Shown here: positions 1 to 5,825 of the stretch, in pieces | Layout of the letters: the number at the start of each line of letters is the position of its first letter | Position numbering within the stretch: the first letter of the stretch is position 1 | Source of the DNA: Allobosea sp. | GTDB taxonomy: Bacteria > Pseudomonadota > Alphaproteobacteria > Rhizobiales > Beijerinckiaceae | DNA: 8,586 nucleotides | NCBI GenBank assembly: GCA_021732895.1 | Contig: JAKFWE010000212.1 | Span: 1-8,586 of the forward strand | Direction of reading: 5' to 3' | Made by a program: the position numbers and the translations under genes | Notes under the pieces: model-generated | The model's database searches: none | What the model was told of the DNA's origin: nothing | The model's input: only the letters and a program-made list of their open reading frames with translations

Positions 1-2
1 AC

Positions 3-101
3 AATGCCCACCGGCCGCACACGAGCCTTGGCGGCCTTACCCCCAACGAGTTTGCAACCCGGTCCAGGACGGACCACATCGAGAACAGAGTCCAGTTATG
101 A
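3..101 (+). CDS. IS3-family transposase OrfB, C-terminal fragment (5' end outside window)
   Basis: Frame 3 of the + strand is open from the window edge to a TGA at 99-101 and gives 32 residues. They include NAHRPHTSLGGLTP followed by NEFATRSRTDHIENRVQL. The pattern (Y)N..RPH.SLGG.TP.EFA is the well-known end of IS3-family OrfB (DDE/rve integrase) transposases, just after the catalytic glutamate. The catalytic residues themselves lie to the left of the window. The product would be the catalytic subunit, normally made as an OrfAB fusion by -1 frameshifting, that moves the element by a copy-out-paste-in route. Whether the full transposase is intact cannot be told. Translations of the other two + frames here show nothing recognisable. 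Confidence 0.85.
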   Translation, partial: NAHRPHTSLGGLTPNEFATRSRTDHIENRVQL

Positions 102-1239
102 ACGAGGGTAAATAGGGGGCAACGTCAGCGGCAAAAGCACGGCCAGCGGCTTGGCGGTGAGCCGAATGCAAATCGTTAACCGGCGCCAACTCTGCCTCTG
201 GAAAGCAGACCGCGTCTCCTACTGCTCGTGCGAAGGTAAACAGGTAAGACGCTTTGGTTTCCTGAGGACCGGAATGGCTTCTCAGATGGATGTGGAGACC
301 ATTGGCCTGATCATGTCGAAGTGCACGGATTCCATCGATTTTCTTGGCAATCTCGTAAGCTGGGCTGGCTCCCAGGCTTTTCGCCAAATCCCTGAACGAC
401 CGGTATCGGTGCTGCAGTCCGATTCCAAAAGCCTTTCGCATCGCTCGAGCCCTGCGATATCCCAGTGACCATGCCTTCTCGGACGGGCGCACAGGTGCGT
501 GTGCCTGCGCCTGCTTGGCAATGTCCTTCAGCTCTGGAACATGAGATTTATAACGCGAGCGGCATTTCACATGCTCGACCCAATCGACCAGCTTTGTTTT
601 TTCGACATGGCGCGCGCCGGCAATGAATTCGATCAGCGCTTCGTTTTGAAATAGGTTTTCCGACTGCTGTATCGCGGCGGCTGACATCTCATCGATCGCG
701 TACGGATCGAGACCTAAGGCACCAGCTGCCTCGCAAAATTGTGCTTCGTCGCTTTCGCGCGATGAGCGGACCCTCGCCCAACGCAATGTCGCGCTGGTGT
801 CGGAGATGCCGCAGCGCTCCAAGCGGCCTAATATCTCATTCATCAGGTCATCAAGAATGGTCTCGGCATCTCGCCGTGACATCGTTTCGCCGGCACCTGC
901 CCAGAAGCGCACACCTTCATTTTGATATGAATGCTGGTCAGCATACACATCGAAAGCCGCCCCATCAAAAGACATCCGGATATCAGGGACCAAAAAGCCA
1001 CTTCGGAAGCGCATGAGAGACACCGTACGATCACGGCCGCCGAACAGTGTCCACCAGTCATGCGCCAACCCATGGGCAATGCCGTAAAGGGCGATCGTCA
1101 CATAGTCGGCGGCCCGCTCGCCTGCGAAATGGGTCGTGACGTTTTGACCGCTCAGCCATAGGCGCAAATCTGCGACCGTAGCCCTCTCCTCGGGGGCAGC
1201 GTTGACGGCCTCATCGATCCAGTCAGCCGAAAATTTCAA
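37..1239 (-). CDS. ImmA/IrrE-like accessory protein, 3' end disrupted by IS3 insertion (probable pseudogene)
   Basis: The reading frame gives 400 aa from a TTG start at 1239, which has AGGAGG nine bases upstream. An ATG at 1290 would give 417 aa but lies deep inside the preceding gene and lacks that site. Visible landmarks are MKFSADWIDEA at the N terminus, AHGLAHDWW at residues 55-63 and a basic middle region. Near the end is FARAVGDAVCFP, followed by a segment ending RQAAGRAFAA (residues 362-371). The RQ..GRAFAA element resembles the region after the zinc site in ImmA/IrrE-type proteins, where it usually continues as EFLAP. No HEXXH zinc motif is seen; HGLAH at 56-60 has Gly in place of Glu. 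From residue 372 the frame runs through the IS end to a chance stop at 37, so the native C terminus is lost. It overlaps the upstream gene by 17 bases, suggesting coupled translation. The family assignment is tentative and the function unknown; the truncation probably inactivates it. Confidence 0.6.
   Translation of the reverse strand: MKFSADWIDEAVNAAPEERATVADLRLWLSGQNVTTHFAGERAADYVTIALYGIAHGLAHDWWTLFGGRDRTVSLMRFRSGFLVPDIRMSFDGAAFDVYADQHSYQNEGVRFWAGAGETMSRRDAETILDDLMNEILGRLERCGISDTSATLRWARVRSSRESDEAQFCEAAGALGLDPYAIDEMSAAAIQQSENLFQNEALIEFIAGARHVEKTKLVDWVEHVKCRSRYKSHVPELKDIAKQAQAHAPVRPSEKAWSLGYRRARAMRKAFGIGLQHRYRSFRDLAKSLGASPAYEIAKKIDGIRALRHDQANGLHIHLRSHSGPQETKASYLFTFARAVGDAVCFPEAELAPVNDLHSAHRQAAGRAFAADVAPYLPSFITGLCSRCGPSWTGLQTRWG
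99..127. repeat. Putative right terminal inverted repeat of the IS3-family element
   Basis: These 29 bases begin at the transposase stop codon and end in CA. On the opposite strand they read TGACGTTGCCCCC followed by CTATTTACCC. A 5'-TG terminus with a C-rich stretch just inside is typical of this family. The matching left repeat is not in the window, so identity as a repeat is inferred from position and termini. Confidence 0.6.
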
Positions 1240-1627
1240 CTCGCTCCGCCTCCTCGATCGGCCAACCTTTATATTGGCCGAGAACGCCATTCAAACAGAA
1301 CCCGAACCAGAGCTGATGCTGCGCGTCACGATACCAAATATGCTTTGGAAAATCCTTGTCAGCCTCATAATAACGGAATTGACCCGATTGCAGGGCTTTT
1401 TGCACCCAGTCGGTCGCAATGTCGCGCTCCGCAGCCGTGTATTTTGGACATATTGTCGTCATCTGCCGGCCCGGCCGGTGCGCTTGGCCGTCTGGGCCGA
1501 CATAGGCCTTTGGCAAGCCGCCCCACCATGCCCGCGCTTTGTGTTCGCAGCTTCCCACATAGCGCGCCTTCTCAATGAGGACGTCGGAGAGCGGACGACG
1601 CATCGGAATCTGTTTTGGCCGAGGCAT
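1223..1627 (-). CDS. Conserved hypothetical protein, 134 aa
   Basis: This is a soluble 134-residue protein with no signal peptide or membrane segment. Dense aromatic motifs suggest a real fold: EHKARAWWGGLP (residues 28-39), TTICP (57-61), QFRYYEADKDFPKHIWYR (83-100) and LWFGFCLNGVLGQYKGWPI (106-124). I recall similar small proteins in alphaproteobacterial accessory regions beside genes like the one downstream, but I know no function for them. The start used is the ATG at 1627; an in-frame ATG at 1603 (residue 9) is possible, and neither has a clear ribosome site. Its TGA stop (1225-1223) lies past the TTG start of the next gene, so the two form a coupled pair. Base composition is clearly AT-richer than typA and hyuAB, suggesting a different origin. 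Confidence 0.75.
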   Translation of the reverse strand: MPRPKQIPMRRPLSDVLIEKARYVGSCEHKARAWWGGLPKAYVGPDGQAHRPGRQMTTICPKYTAAERDIATDWVQKALQSGQFRYYEADKDFPKHIWYRDAQHQLWFGFCLNGVLGQYKGWPIEEAERVEIFG

Positions 1628-1635
1628 TGACCCAA

Positions 1636-1663
1636 TTTATCAGTTCTGCGCCGTTGCTGACAG
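1636..1663 (-). promoter_or_regulatory. Weak candidate promoter for the minus-strand accessory pair
   Basis: On the minus strand, CTGTCA (1663-1658) and GATAAA (1641-1636) are separated by 16 bases; each matches the sigma-70 consensus at four of six positions. Transcription would start near 1629. That would leave the ATG at 1627 almost leaderless, or favour the ATG at 1603. This is consensus matching only. Confidence 0.25.
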
Positions 1664-1690
1664 CACCCTCTTTCGGAATCCGCACCGAGG

Positions 1691-1718
1691 TTGCCCAAAA
1701 GGGCTCCAGCGTCTATGT
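1691..1718 (+). promoter_or_regulatory. Candidate typA promoter
   Basis: TTGCCC (1691-1696) and CTATGT (1713-1718) are 16 bases apart. This is close to the alphaproteobacterial housekeeping pattern TTGAC...CTATAT. It lies in the 185-base gap between the divergent start codons and would give a leader of roughly 90 bases before the typA start at 1813. It is supported only by consensus match and position. Confidence 0.4.
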
Positions 1719-1760
1719 GCAGCGCAGCGAAATTCAGATTCCTCATGAGCGGGCTGCGCC

Positions 1761-1784
1761 GGCCGGGTCTCCACCCCGCCGGCC
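1761..1784 (+). other. GC-rich hairpin in the typA leader
   Basis: GGCCGG (1761-1766) and CCGGCC (1779-1784) are perfect complements around a 12-base loop. Additional pairing of GGGT (1765-1768) with ACCC (1773-1776) is possible as an alternative. The structure sits 28 bases before the chosen typA start, inside the predicted leader RNA. A role in translation control is possible but unproven; GC-rich DNA forms such stems by chance fairly often. Confidence 0.4.
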
Positions 1785-1812
1785 TGTGGCCATGAACAAG
1801 GCCCTCATCCGC

Positions 1813-3636
1813 ATGTCCATGCGCAACATCGCCATCATCGCCCATGTCGACCATGGCAAGACCACGCTCGTCGACAAGCTGCTGCAGCAGTCGGGCACCT
1901 ATCGCGACAACCAGCGCATCATCGAGCGCGTGATGGATTCCAACGAGCTCGAGAAGGAGCGCGGCATCACCATCCTCGCCAAGGCGACTTCGGTCGTCTG
2001 GAAGGACACGCGCATCAACATCGTCGATACGCCGGGCCACGCGGATTTCGGCGGCGAGGTCGAGCGCATCCTGAACATGGTCGATTCGGCGATCGTGCTG
2101 GTCGATGCGGCGGAAGGCCCGATGCCGCAGACCAAGTTCGTGGTCTCCAAGGCGCTGAAGCTCGGCCTTCGCCCGATCGTGGCGATCAACAAGGTCGACA
2201 AGCCCGACGCCCGCGTCACCGAAGTCATCAACGAGGTGTTCGACCTGTTCGCGGCGCTCGACGCCAATGACGAGCAGCTCGATTTCCCGATCCTTTACGG
2301 CTCGGGCAAGCAGGGCTGGATGGCGCATGATCCGGCCGGCCCGCAGGATCAGGGCCTCGCCCCGATGTACGACCTGATCCTCTCGCATGTGCCCGAGCCG
2401 CGCATCGAGGAGGGCCCGTTCCGGATGCTCGGCACCCTGCTGGAGGCTAACCCCTATCTCGGCCGCATCATCACCGGCCGCGTCGTCTCGGGTTCCGCCA
2501 AACCCAACCAGACCATCAAGGTGCTCTCCGGCGACGGCTCGCTCGTCGAGAACGGCCGCATCACGAAGATCCTCGCCTTCCGCGGGCTGGAGCGCACGCC
2601 GATCGAGGAAGCGATCCCCGGCGACATCGTCTCCATTGCCGGCCTGGTGAAGGGCTCCGTCGCCGACACCTTCTGCGATCCCAGCGTCGAGACCCCGATC
2701 AAGGCCCAGCCGATCGACCCGCCGACCGTCTCGATGACCTTCATGGTCAATGATTCGCCGCTGGCCGGCACCGAGGGCGACAAGGTCACCACCCGCGTCA
2801 TCCGCGACCGCCTGTTCAAGGAGGCCGAGGGCAATGTCGCGCTGAAGATCGAGGAATCGACCGACAAGGACAGCTACATCGTCTCGGGCCGTGGCGAGTT
2901 GCAGCTCGCCATCCTGATCGAGACGATGCGGCGCGAAGGCTTCGAACTCGGCGTCTCGCGTCCGCGCGTGGTGCTGCGGCGCGACGAGAATGGCGGCCTG
3001 CTGGAGCCGGTCGAGGAGGTCATCATCGACGTCGACGAGGAGCATTCCGGCGTCGTCGTGCAGAAGATGTCCGAGCGCAAGGCCGACATGCTGGAGATGC
3101 GCCCCTCGGGCGGCAACCGCCTGCGGCTCGTCTTCCACGCCCCGACGCGCGGGCTGATCGGCTATCAGGGCGAACTTTTGACCGACACGCGCGGCACCGC
3201 GATCATGAACCGGCTGTTCCACGCCTATCTGCCCTACAAGGGCGAGATCGGCGGACGCCGCAACGGCGTGCTGATCGCGATGGAGACCGGCGAGGCCGTC
3301 GCCTATGCGCTGTGGAACCTCGAGGATCGCGGCCCGATGATGATCGAGCCCGGCTGGAAGGTCTATCAGGGCATGATCGTCGGCGAGCACACCCGCGAGA
3401 ACGATCTCGAAGTGAACGTGCTCAAGGGCAAGAAGCTCACCAACATCCGCACGACGTCGAAGGACGAGGCGGTGCGCCTGACGCCGCCGATCCGGATGAC
3501 GCTCGAGCGTTCCCTCGCCTGGATCGACGACGACGAGCTGGTCGAGGTGACGCCGAAGTCGATCCGCCTGCGCAAGGGCGTGCTCGATCCCAATGAGCGC
3601 AAGCGCTCGCAGAAGATGAAACAGGACGTCGCCTGA
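1813..3636 (+). CDS. typA: Ribosome-associated translational GTPase TypA/BipA
   Basis: This is a complete TypA/BipA of 607 aa, the usual length. It binds the 70S ribosome in place of EF-G and hydrolyses GTP, supporting ribosome assembly and growth under cold or other stress. GTPase motifs are all present: G1 AHVDHGKTT (residues 10-18), switch I with ERGITI (49-54), G3 DTPGHADF (72-79), G4 NKVD (126-129) and a G5-like YGSGKQGW (162-169). A beta-barrel domain follows, then EF-G-like domains (SGRGELQLAILIETMRREGF). The BipA-specific C-terminal part is marked by PTRGLIGYQGELLTDTRG, LKGKKLTNIRTTSKDEA and DDELVEVTPKSIRLRK. The ATG at 1813 (MSMRNIAII) was chosen because family members start a few residues before RNIAIIAHVDHG. 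ATGs at 1792 and 1819 are alternatives, and no start has a strong ribosome site. The gene stands alone, divergent from the accessory pair, and GC-rich like the core genome. Confidence 0.96.
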   Translation: MSMRNIAIIAHVDHGKTTLVDKLLQQSGTYRDNQRIIERVMDSNELEKERGITILAKATSVVWKDTRINIVDTPGHADFGGEVERILNMVDSAIVLVDAAEGPMPQTKFVVSKALKLGLRPIVAINKVDKPDARVTEVINEVFDLFAALDANDEQLDFPILYGSGKQGWMAHDPAGPQDQGLAPMYDLILSHVPEPRIEEGPFRMLGTLLEANPYLGRIITGRVVSGSAKPNQTIKVLSGDGSLVENGRITKILAFRGLERTPIEEAIPGDIVSIAGLVKGSVADTFCDPSVETPIKAQPIDPPTVSMTFMVNDSPLAGTEGDKVTTRVIRDRLFKEAEGNVALKIEESTDKDSYIVSGRGELQLAILIETMRREGFELGVSRPRVVLRRDENGGLLEPVEEVIIDVDEEHSGVVVQKMSERKADMLEMRPSGGNRLRLVFHAPTRGLIGYQGELLTDTRGTAIMNRLFHAYLPYKGEIGGRRNGVLIAMETGEAVAYALWNLEDRGPMMIEPGWKVYQGMIVGEHTRENDLEVNVLKGKKLTNIRTTSKDEAVRLTPPIRMTLERSLAWIDDDELVEVTPKSIRLRKGVLDPNERKRSQKMKQDVA

Positions 3637-3642
3637 GCGCTC

Positions 3643-3670
3643 CGCGCGCCCGCGACCTCGCGGGTGCGCG
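3643..3670 (+). terminator. Strong hairpin just after the typA stop (possible terminator)
   Basis: A 12-bp stem pairs 3643-3654 with 3659-3670 around the loop ACCT, with a single G-T wobble. It begins seven bases after the typA TGA. There is no T-tract after it (the sequence continues CCGGGG), so it is not a classical intrinsic terminator. It could stop transcription inefficiently, mark a Rho-dependent end or protect the typA mRNA 3' end. Stem and position are visible; the function is inferred. Confidence 0.5.
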
Positions 3671-3714
3671 CCGGGGATTGCGCTTCCGATTCCGCGCATG
3701 CGAACCTGAATCGT

Positions 3715-3730
3715 GCGCCGCATCCGGCGC
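3715..3730 (+). other. Short GC hairpin upstream of hyuA
   Basis: GCGCCG (3715-3720) pairs perfectly with CGGCGC (3725-3730) around the loop CATC, followed by CGTTT. It lies 23 bases before the hyuA ATG. It could be a weak second terminator for typA or a structure near the hyuA ribosome site. The rest of the 117-base typA-hyuA gap shows no convincing promoter. Confidence 0.3.
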
Positions 3731-3753
3731 CGTTTCCCGGATCGACCCCGTTC

Positions 3754-5823
3754 ATGGCCTCCAGACGCATCCGGATCGCCGTCGATATCGGCGGCACCTT
3801 CACCGATCTGGAATGCCTCGACGAGGCGACGGGCGCGGCATGGAGCTTCAAAACGCCGACGACGCCGGAAGACCCGTCGATCGGGCTGATGAACGCGGTG
3901 ACCGGCGCGGCCGGGCGCTTCGGCTTTTCGCTCGACGACGTCTCCTTCCTGGTCCACGGCACCACGATCGCGACCAACGCGGTGCTGACGCGCGACCTGC
4001 CCGAGGGCGCGCTGATCACCACGGCGGGGTTCGAGGACGTGCTCGAGATCGGCCGCCATGCGCGCACGAACATCTACCGGCTCAAGCCGGAGCCGCGCAC
4101 GCTGCTGATCCCGCGCCGGCGGCGCTTCGGCGTCAGCGAACGCATCGGGCCGGCGGGCGAGGTTCTGAGGCCGCTGGATCCGGACAGCGTGGCGAGCGTC
4201 GTCGAAAAGGTCGCCGCCTCTGGCGCGCGCGCCTGCGCCATCGCCCTGATCAACGGATTCGCCAACCCGGCCCATGAGATCGCCTTGCGCGAGGCGCTGG
4301 CGGCGCGCGCGCCCGGCCTCGCGATTTCCTGCTCGCACGAGGTCTCGCCGGAAATCCGCGAGTTCGAGCGCATCTCGACGACGGTGCTGAACGCGCTGCT
4401 GATGCCGGTGGTGGAAACCTATGTCGAGGCGCTGCTGGCCCGCATCACGGCGCAGGGCCTGAAAGCGCCGCTCTACCTGGTGCAGTCCAACGGTGGAGCG
4501 ACGACGCCGCGCGCGGCGGCGCTGGCCCCGGTCAAGCTGCTGCTCTCGGGACCGTCCGGCGGCGTGCTGGCGGCCGAGCGCGTCGCGAGCAGGCTCGGCT
4601 TTCCCGATGTCGTCGGCGTCGACATGGGCGGCACGAGCTACGACGTCGCGGTGATCCGGGGCGGCGTCCGGGCCGTGGTCGGGCAGGGCGAGATCGACGG
4701 GCTGCCGGTGCGCGTGCCGATGGTCGACATGCGCACGATCGGTGCCGGCGGCGGCTCGATCGCCTCGCTCGACGCCTCGGGCCGGCTGCATGTCGGCCCA
4801 CGCAGCGCCGGCGCGCGGCCGGGTCCGGTCTGCTACGGCCGGGGCGGCACGGAGCCGACCGTGACCGACGTCAACCTGGTTCTCGGCCGTCTCGACGCCG
4901 CGAGCTTCCTCGGCGGCGAATTCGCGCTCGATGTCGAAGGCGCGCGCGCAGCGCTCGATGAATGCGTGGCGCGCCCGCTCGGGCTCGACCGCGACGCGGC
5001 GGCGGCCGGCGTGCTCGCCGTCGTCACAGCGCGGCTGGCCGGGGCGATCAAGCTCTCGTTGTTCGAGCGCGGGCTCGATCCCCGGGCCTTCGCGCTGATG
5101 TCCTTCGGCGGGGCGGGCGGGCTCCATGCCGTCGAGGTGGCGGAGGAGCTCGGCATGAAGAGCGTGATCTTCCCCCGGGATCCCTCGACCTTCTCGGCCC
5201 ATGGCATCCTGCAATCGGACATCGTGCATGACCGCGCCCGCACCAGGATCGTCACGCTCGAGCCCGGCGCGTCGGAAGCGGTCGCGGCGCTGGCGCGCGA
5301 GCTGCTCGCCGAAGGCGCGGCGCTGCTCGAGGCCGACGGGCTGCCGGCCGGGGCGCGGGCGCTCGAACTCGCGGCCGACCTGCGCTATCGCGGCCAGGCG
5401 TTCGAGCTGATGGTTCCGATCACCGGCGACGAACTCGACGAGGCCGGCCTCGCGGCCTTGCGCGAGCGCTTCCACGCCCTGCACCGCCAGCGCTTCTCCT
5501 TCGACGACCGCGCCGAGCAGATCGAACTGGTGACGCTGCGGCTTTCGGCCATCGGCCGGCTCGGCGGCATGGCGACGCCGCATGCGCCGCAGCGCGGCGG
5601 CGACCGGCCGGCCCGGAGCCGCGCCGTGCATCTCGGCGGCGGCTGGATCGACGCGCCCGTGCTCCAGCAGGCGGAGCTGCCGGCCGGGACCGTGCTCGAT
5701 GGGCCAGCGGTGATCGAACAGCCCTACACGACGCTGCTGCTGCCGCCAGGCTGGCGGATGAGAGTGGCGGCTTCGGGCGACCTCGTGGCGACGAGAGAGC
5801 CGGCGGCGCAGGAGCAAGTTTGA
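3754..5823 (+). CDS. hyuA: Hydantoinase/oxoprolinase subunit A (HyuA family)
   Basis: The 689-aa length matches the HyuA family. These are the ATP-using subunits of N-methylhydantoinases, 5-oxoprolinases and related carboxylases, in which ATP activates the amide or lactam and HyuB completes the reaction. The order is an N-terminal Hydant_A_N region with the phosphate-binding loop AVDIGGTFTD (residues 9-18) and HGTTIATNAVL (68-78), then a hydantoinase A core. The core has LLSGPSGGVLAAERVA, a second phosphate loop VDMGGTSYDVAV (289-300) and TIGAGGGSIAS (328-338). RSAGARPGPVCYGRGGTEPT follows, then FGGAGGLHAVE (451-461) and SAHGILQSDI (481-490). A C-terminal beta-rich domain follows. The glycine loops belong to the actin/Hsp70/sugar-kinase fold. 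The ATG at 3754 puts MASRRIRIAVDIGG at the N terminus; an upstream GTG at 3664 lies in the hairpin region and adds an unconserved stretch. Cytosolic. The stop overlaps the hyuB start. The substrate cannot be read from the sequence; no acetone-carboxylase gamma subunit is nearby. Confidence 0.93.
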   Translation: MASRRIRIAVDIGGTFTDLECLDEATGAAWSFKTPTTPEDPSIGLMNAVTGAAGRFGFSLDDVSFLVHGTTIATNAVLTRDLPEGALITTAGFEDVLEIGRHARTNIYRLKPEPRTLLIPRRRRFGVSERIGPAGEVLRPLDPDSVASVVEKVAASGARACAIALINGFANPAHEIALREALAARAPGLAISCSHEVSPEIREFERISTTVLNALLMPVVETYVEALLARITAQGLKAPLYLVQSNGGATTPRAAALAPVKLLLSGPSGGVLAAERVASRLGFPDVVGVDMGGTSYDVAVIRGGVRAVVGQGEIDGLPVRVPMVDMRTIGAGGGSIASLDASGRLHVGPRSAGARPGPVCYGRGGTEPTVTDVNLVLGRLDAASFLGGEFALDVEGARAALDECVARPLGLDRDAAAAGVLAVVTARLAGAIKLSLFERGLDPRAFALMSFGGAGGLHAVEVAEELGMKSVIFPRDPSTFSAHGILQSDIVHDRARTRIVTLEPGASEAVAALARELLAEGAALLEADGLPAGARALELAADLRYRGQAFELMVPITGDELDEAGLAALRERFHALHRQRFSFDDRAEQIELVTLRLSAIGRLGGMATPHAPQRGGDRPARSRAVHLGGGWIDAPVLQQAELPAGTVLDGPAVIEQPYTTLLLPPGWRMRVAASGDLVATREPAAQEQV

Positions 5824-5825
5824 TG
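5810..5825 (+). promoter_or_regulatory. hyuB ribosome binding site with TGATG stop-start overlap
   Basis: AGGAG at 5810-5814 lies eight bases before the hyuB ATG (5823-5825). The ATG shares its first base with the hyuA TGA stop (5821-5823). This fixes the hyuB start in preference to the TTG just before it. It indicates translational coupling, which suits two subunits of one enzyme. Confidence 0.8.

Larger units (their letters stand above)
1..127 (+). mobile_element. Right end of an IS3-family insertion sequence
   Basis: The segment contains the 3' end of an IS3-type OrfB transposase and then a 29-base end (99-127) finishing in GTCA. Read inward on the minus strand, this end starts TGACGTTGCCCCC. 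IS3-family elements have TG...CA termini and often place the transposase stop just inside the terminal repeat, as here. The boundary at 127/128 coincides with the point where the minus-strand gene next to it loses its family-like sequence (RAFAA, then unrelated residues). That supports insertion into that gene. The left end, the partner inverted repeat and the target duplication lie outside the window, so the exact boundary is an inference. Bases from 128 (gcgg...) would be the flanking target copy. Confidence 0.78.

Noticed and set aside
37..127. Frameshift in the C5 run (115-119, minus strand) as the cause of the accessory protein's odd C terminus; adding one C opens a frame to the window edge.
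   Set aside because: The same bases encode the IS3 transposase C terminus and terminal repeat on the + strand, which explains the break better. The rescued frame is only the antisense of the transposase.
151..1630. Small + strand open frames opposite the accessory pair (for example 151-468, 741-1016, 1202-1630).
   Set aside because: None has a convincing ribosome site or recognisable motif, and the minus-strand genes explain the region.
1459..5817. A 1452-codon open frame on the minus strand spanning typA and hyuA.
   Set aside because: It is antisense to two clearly recognised genes, is extremely rich in Arg, Ala, Asp and His with no domain, and reflects the strong GC third-position bias of the + strand genes.
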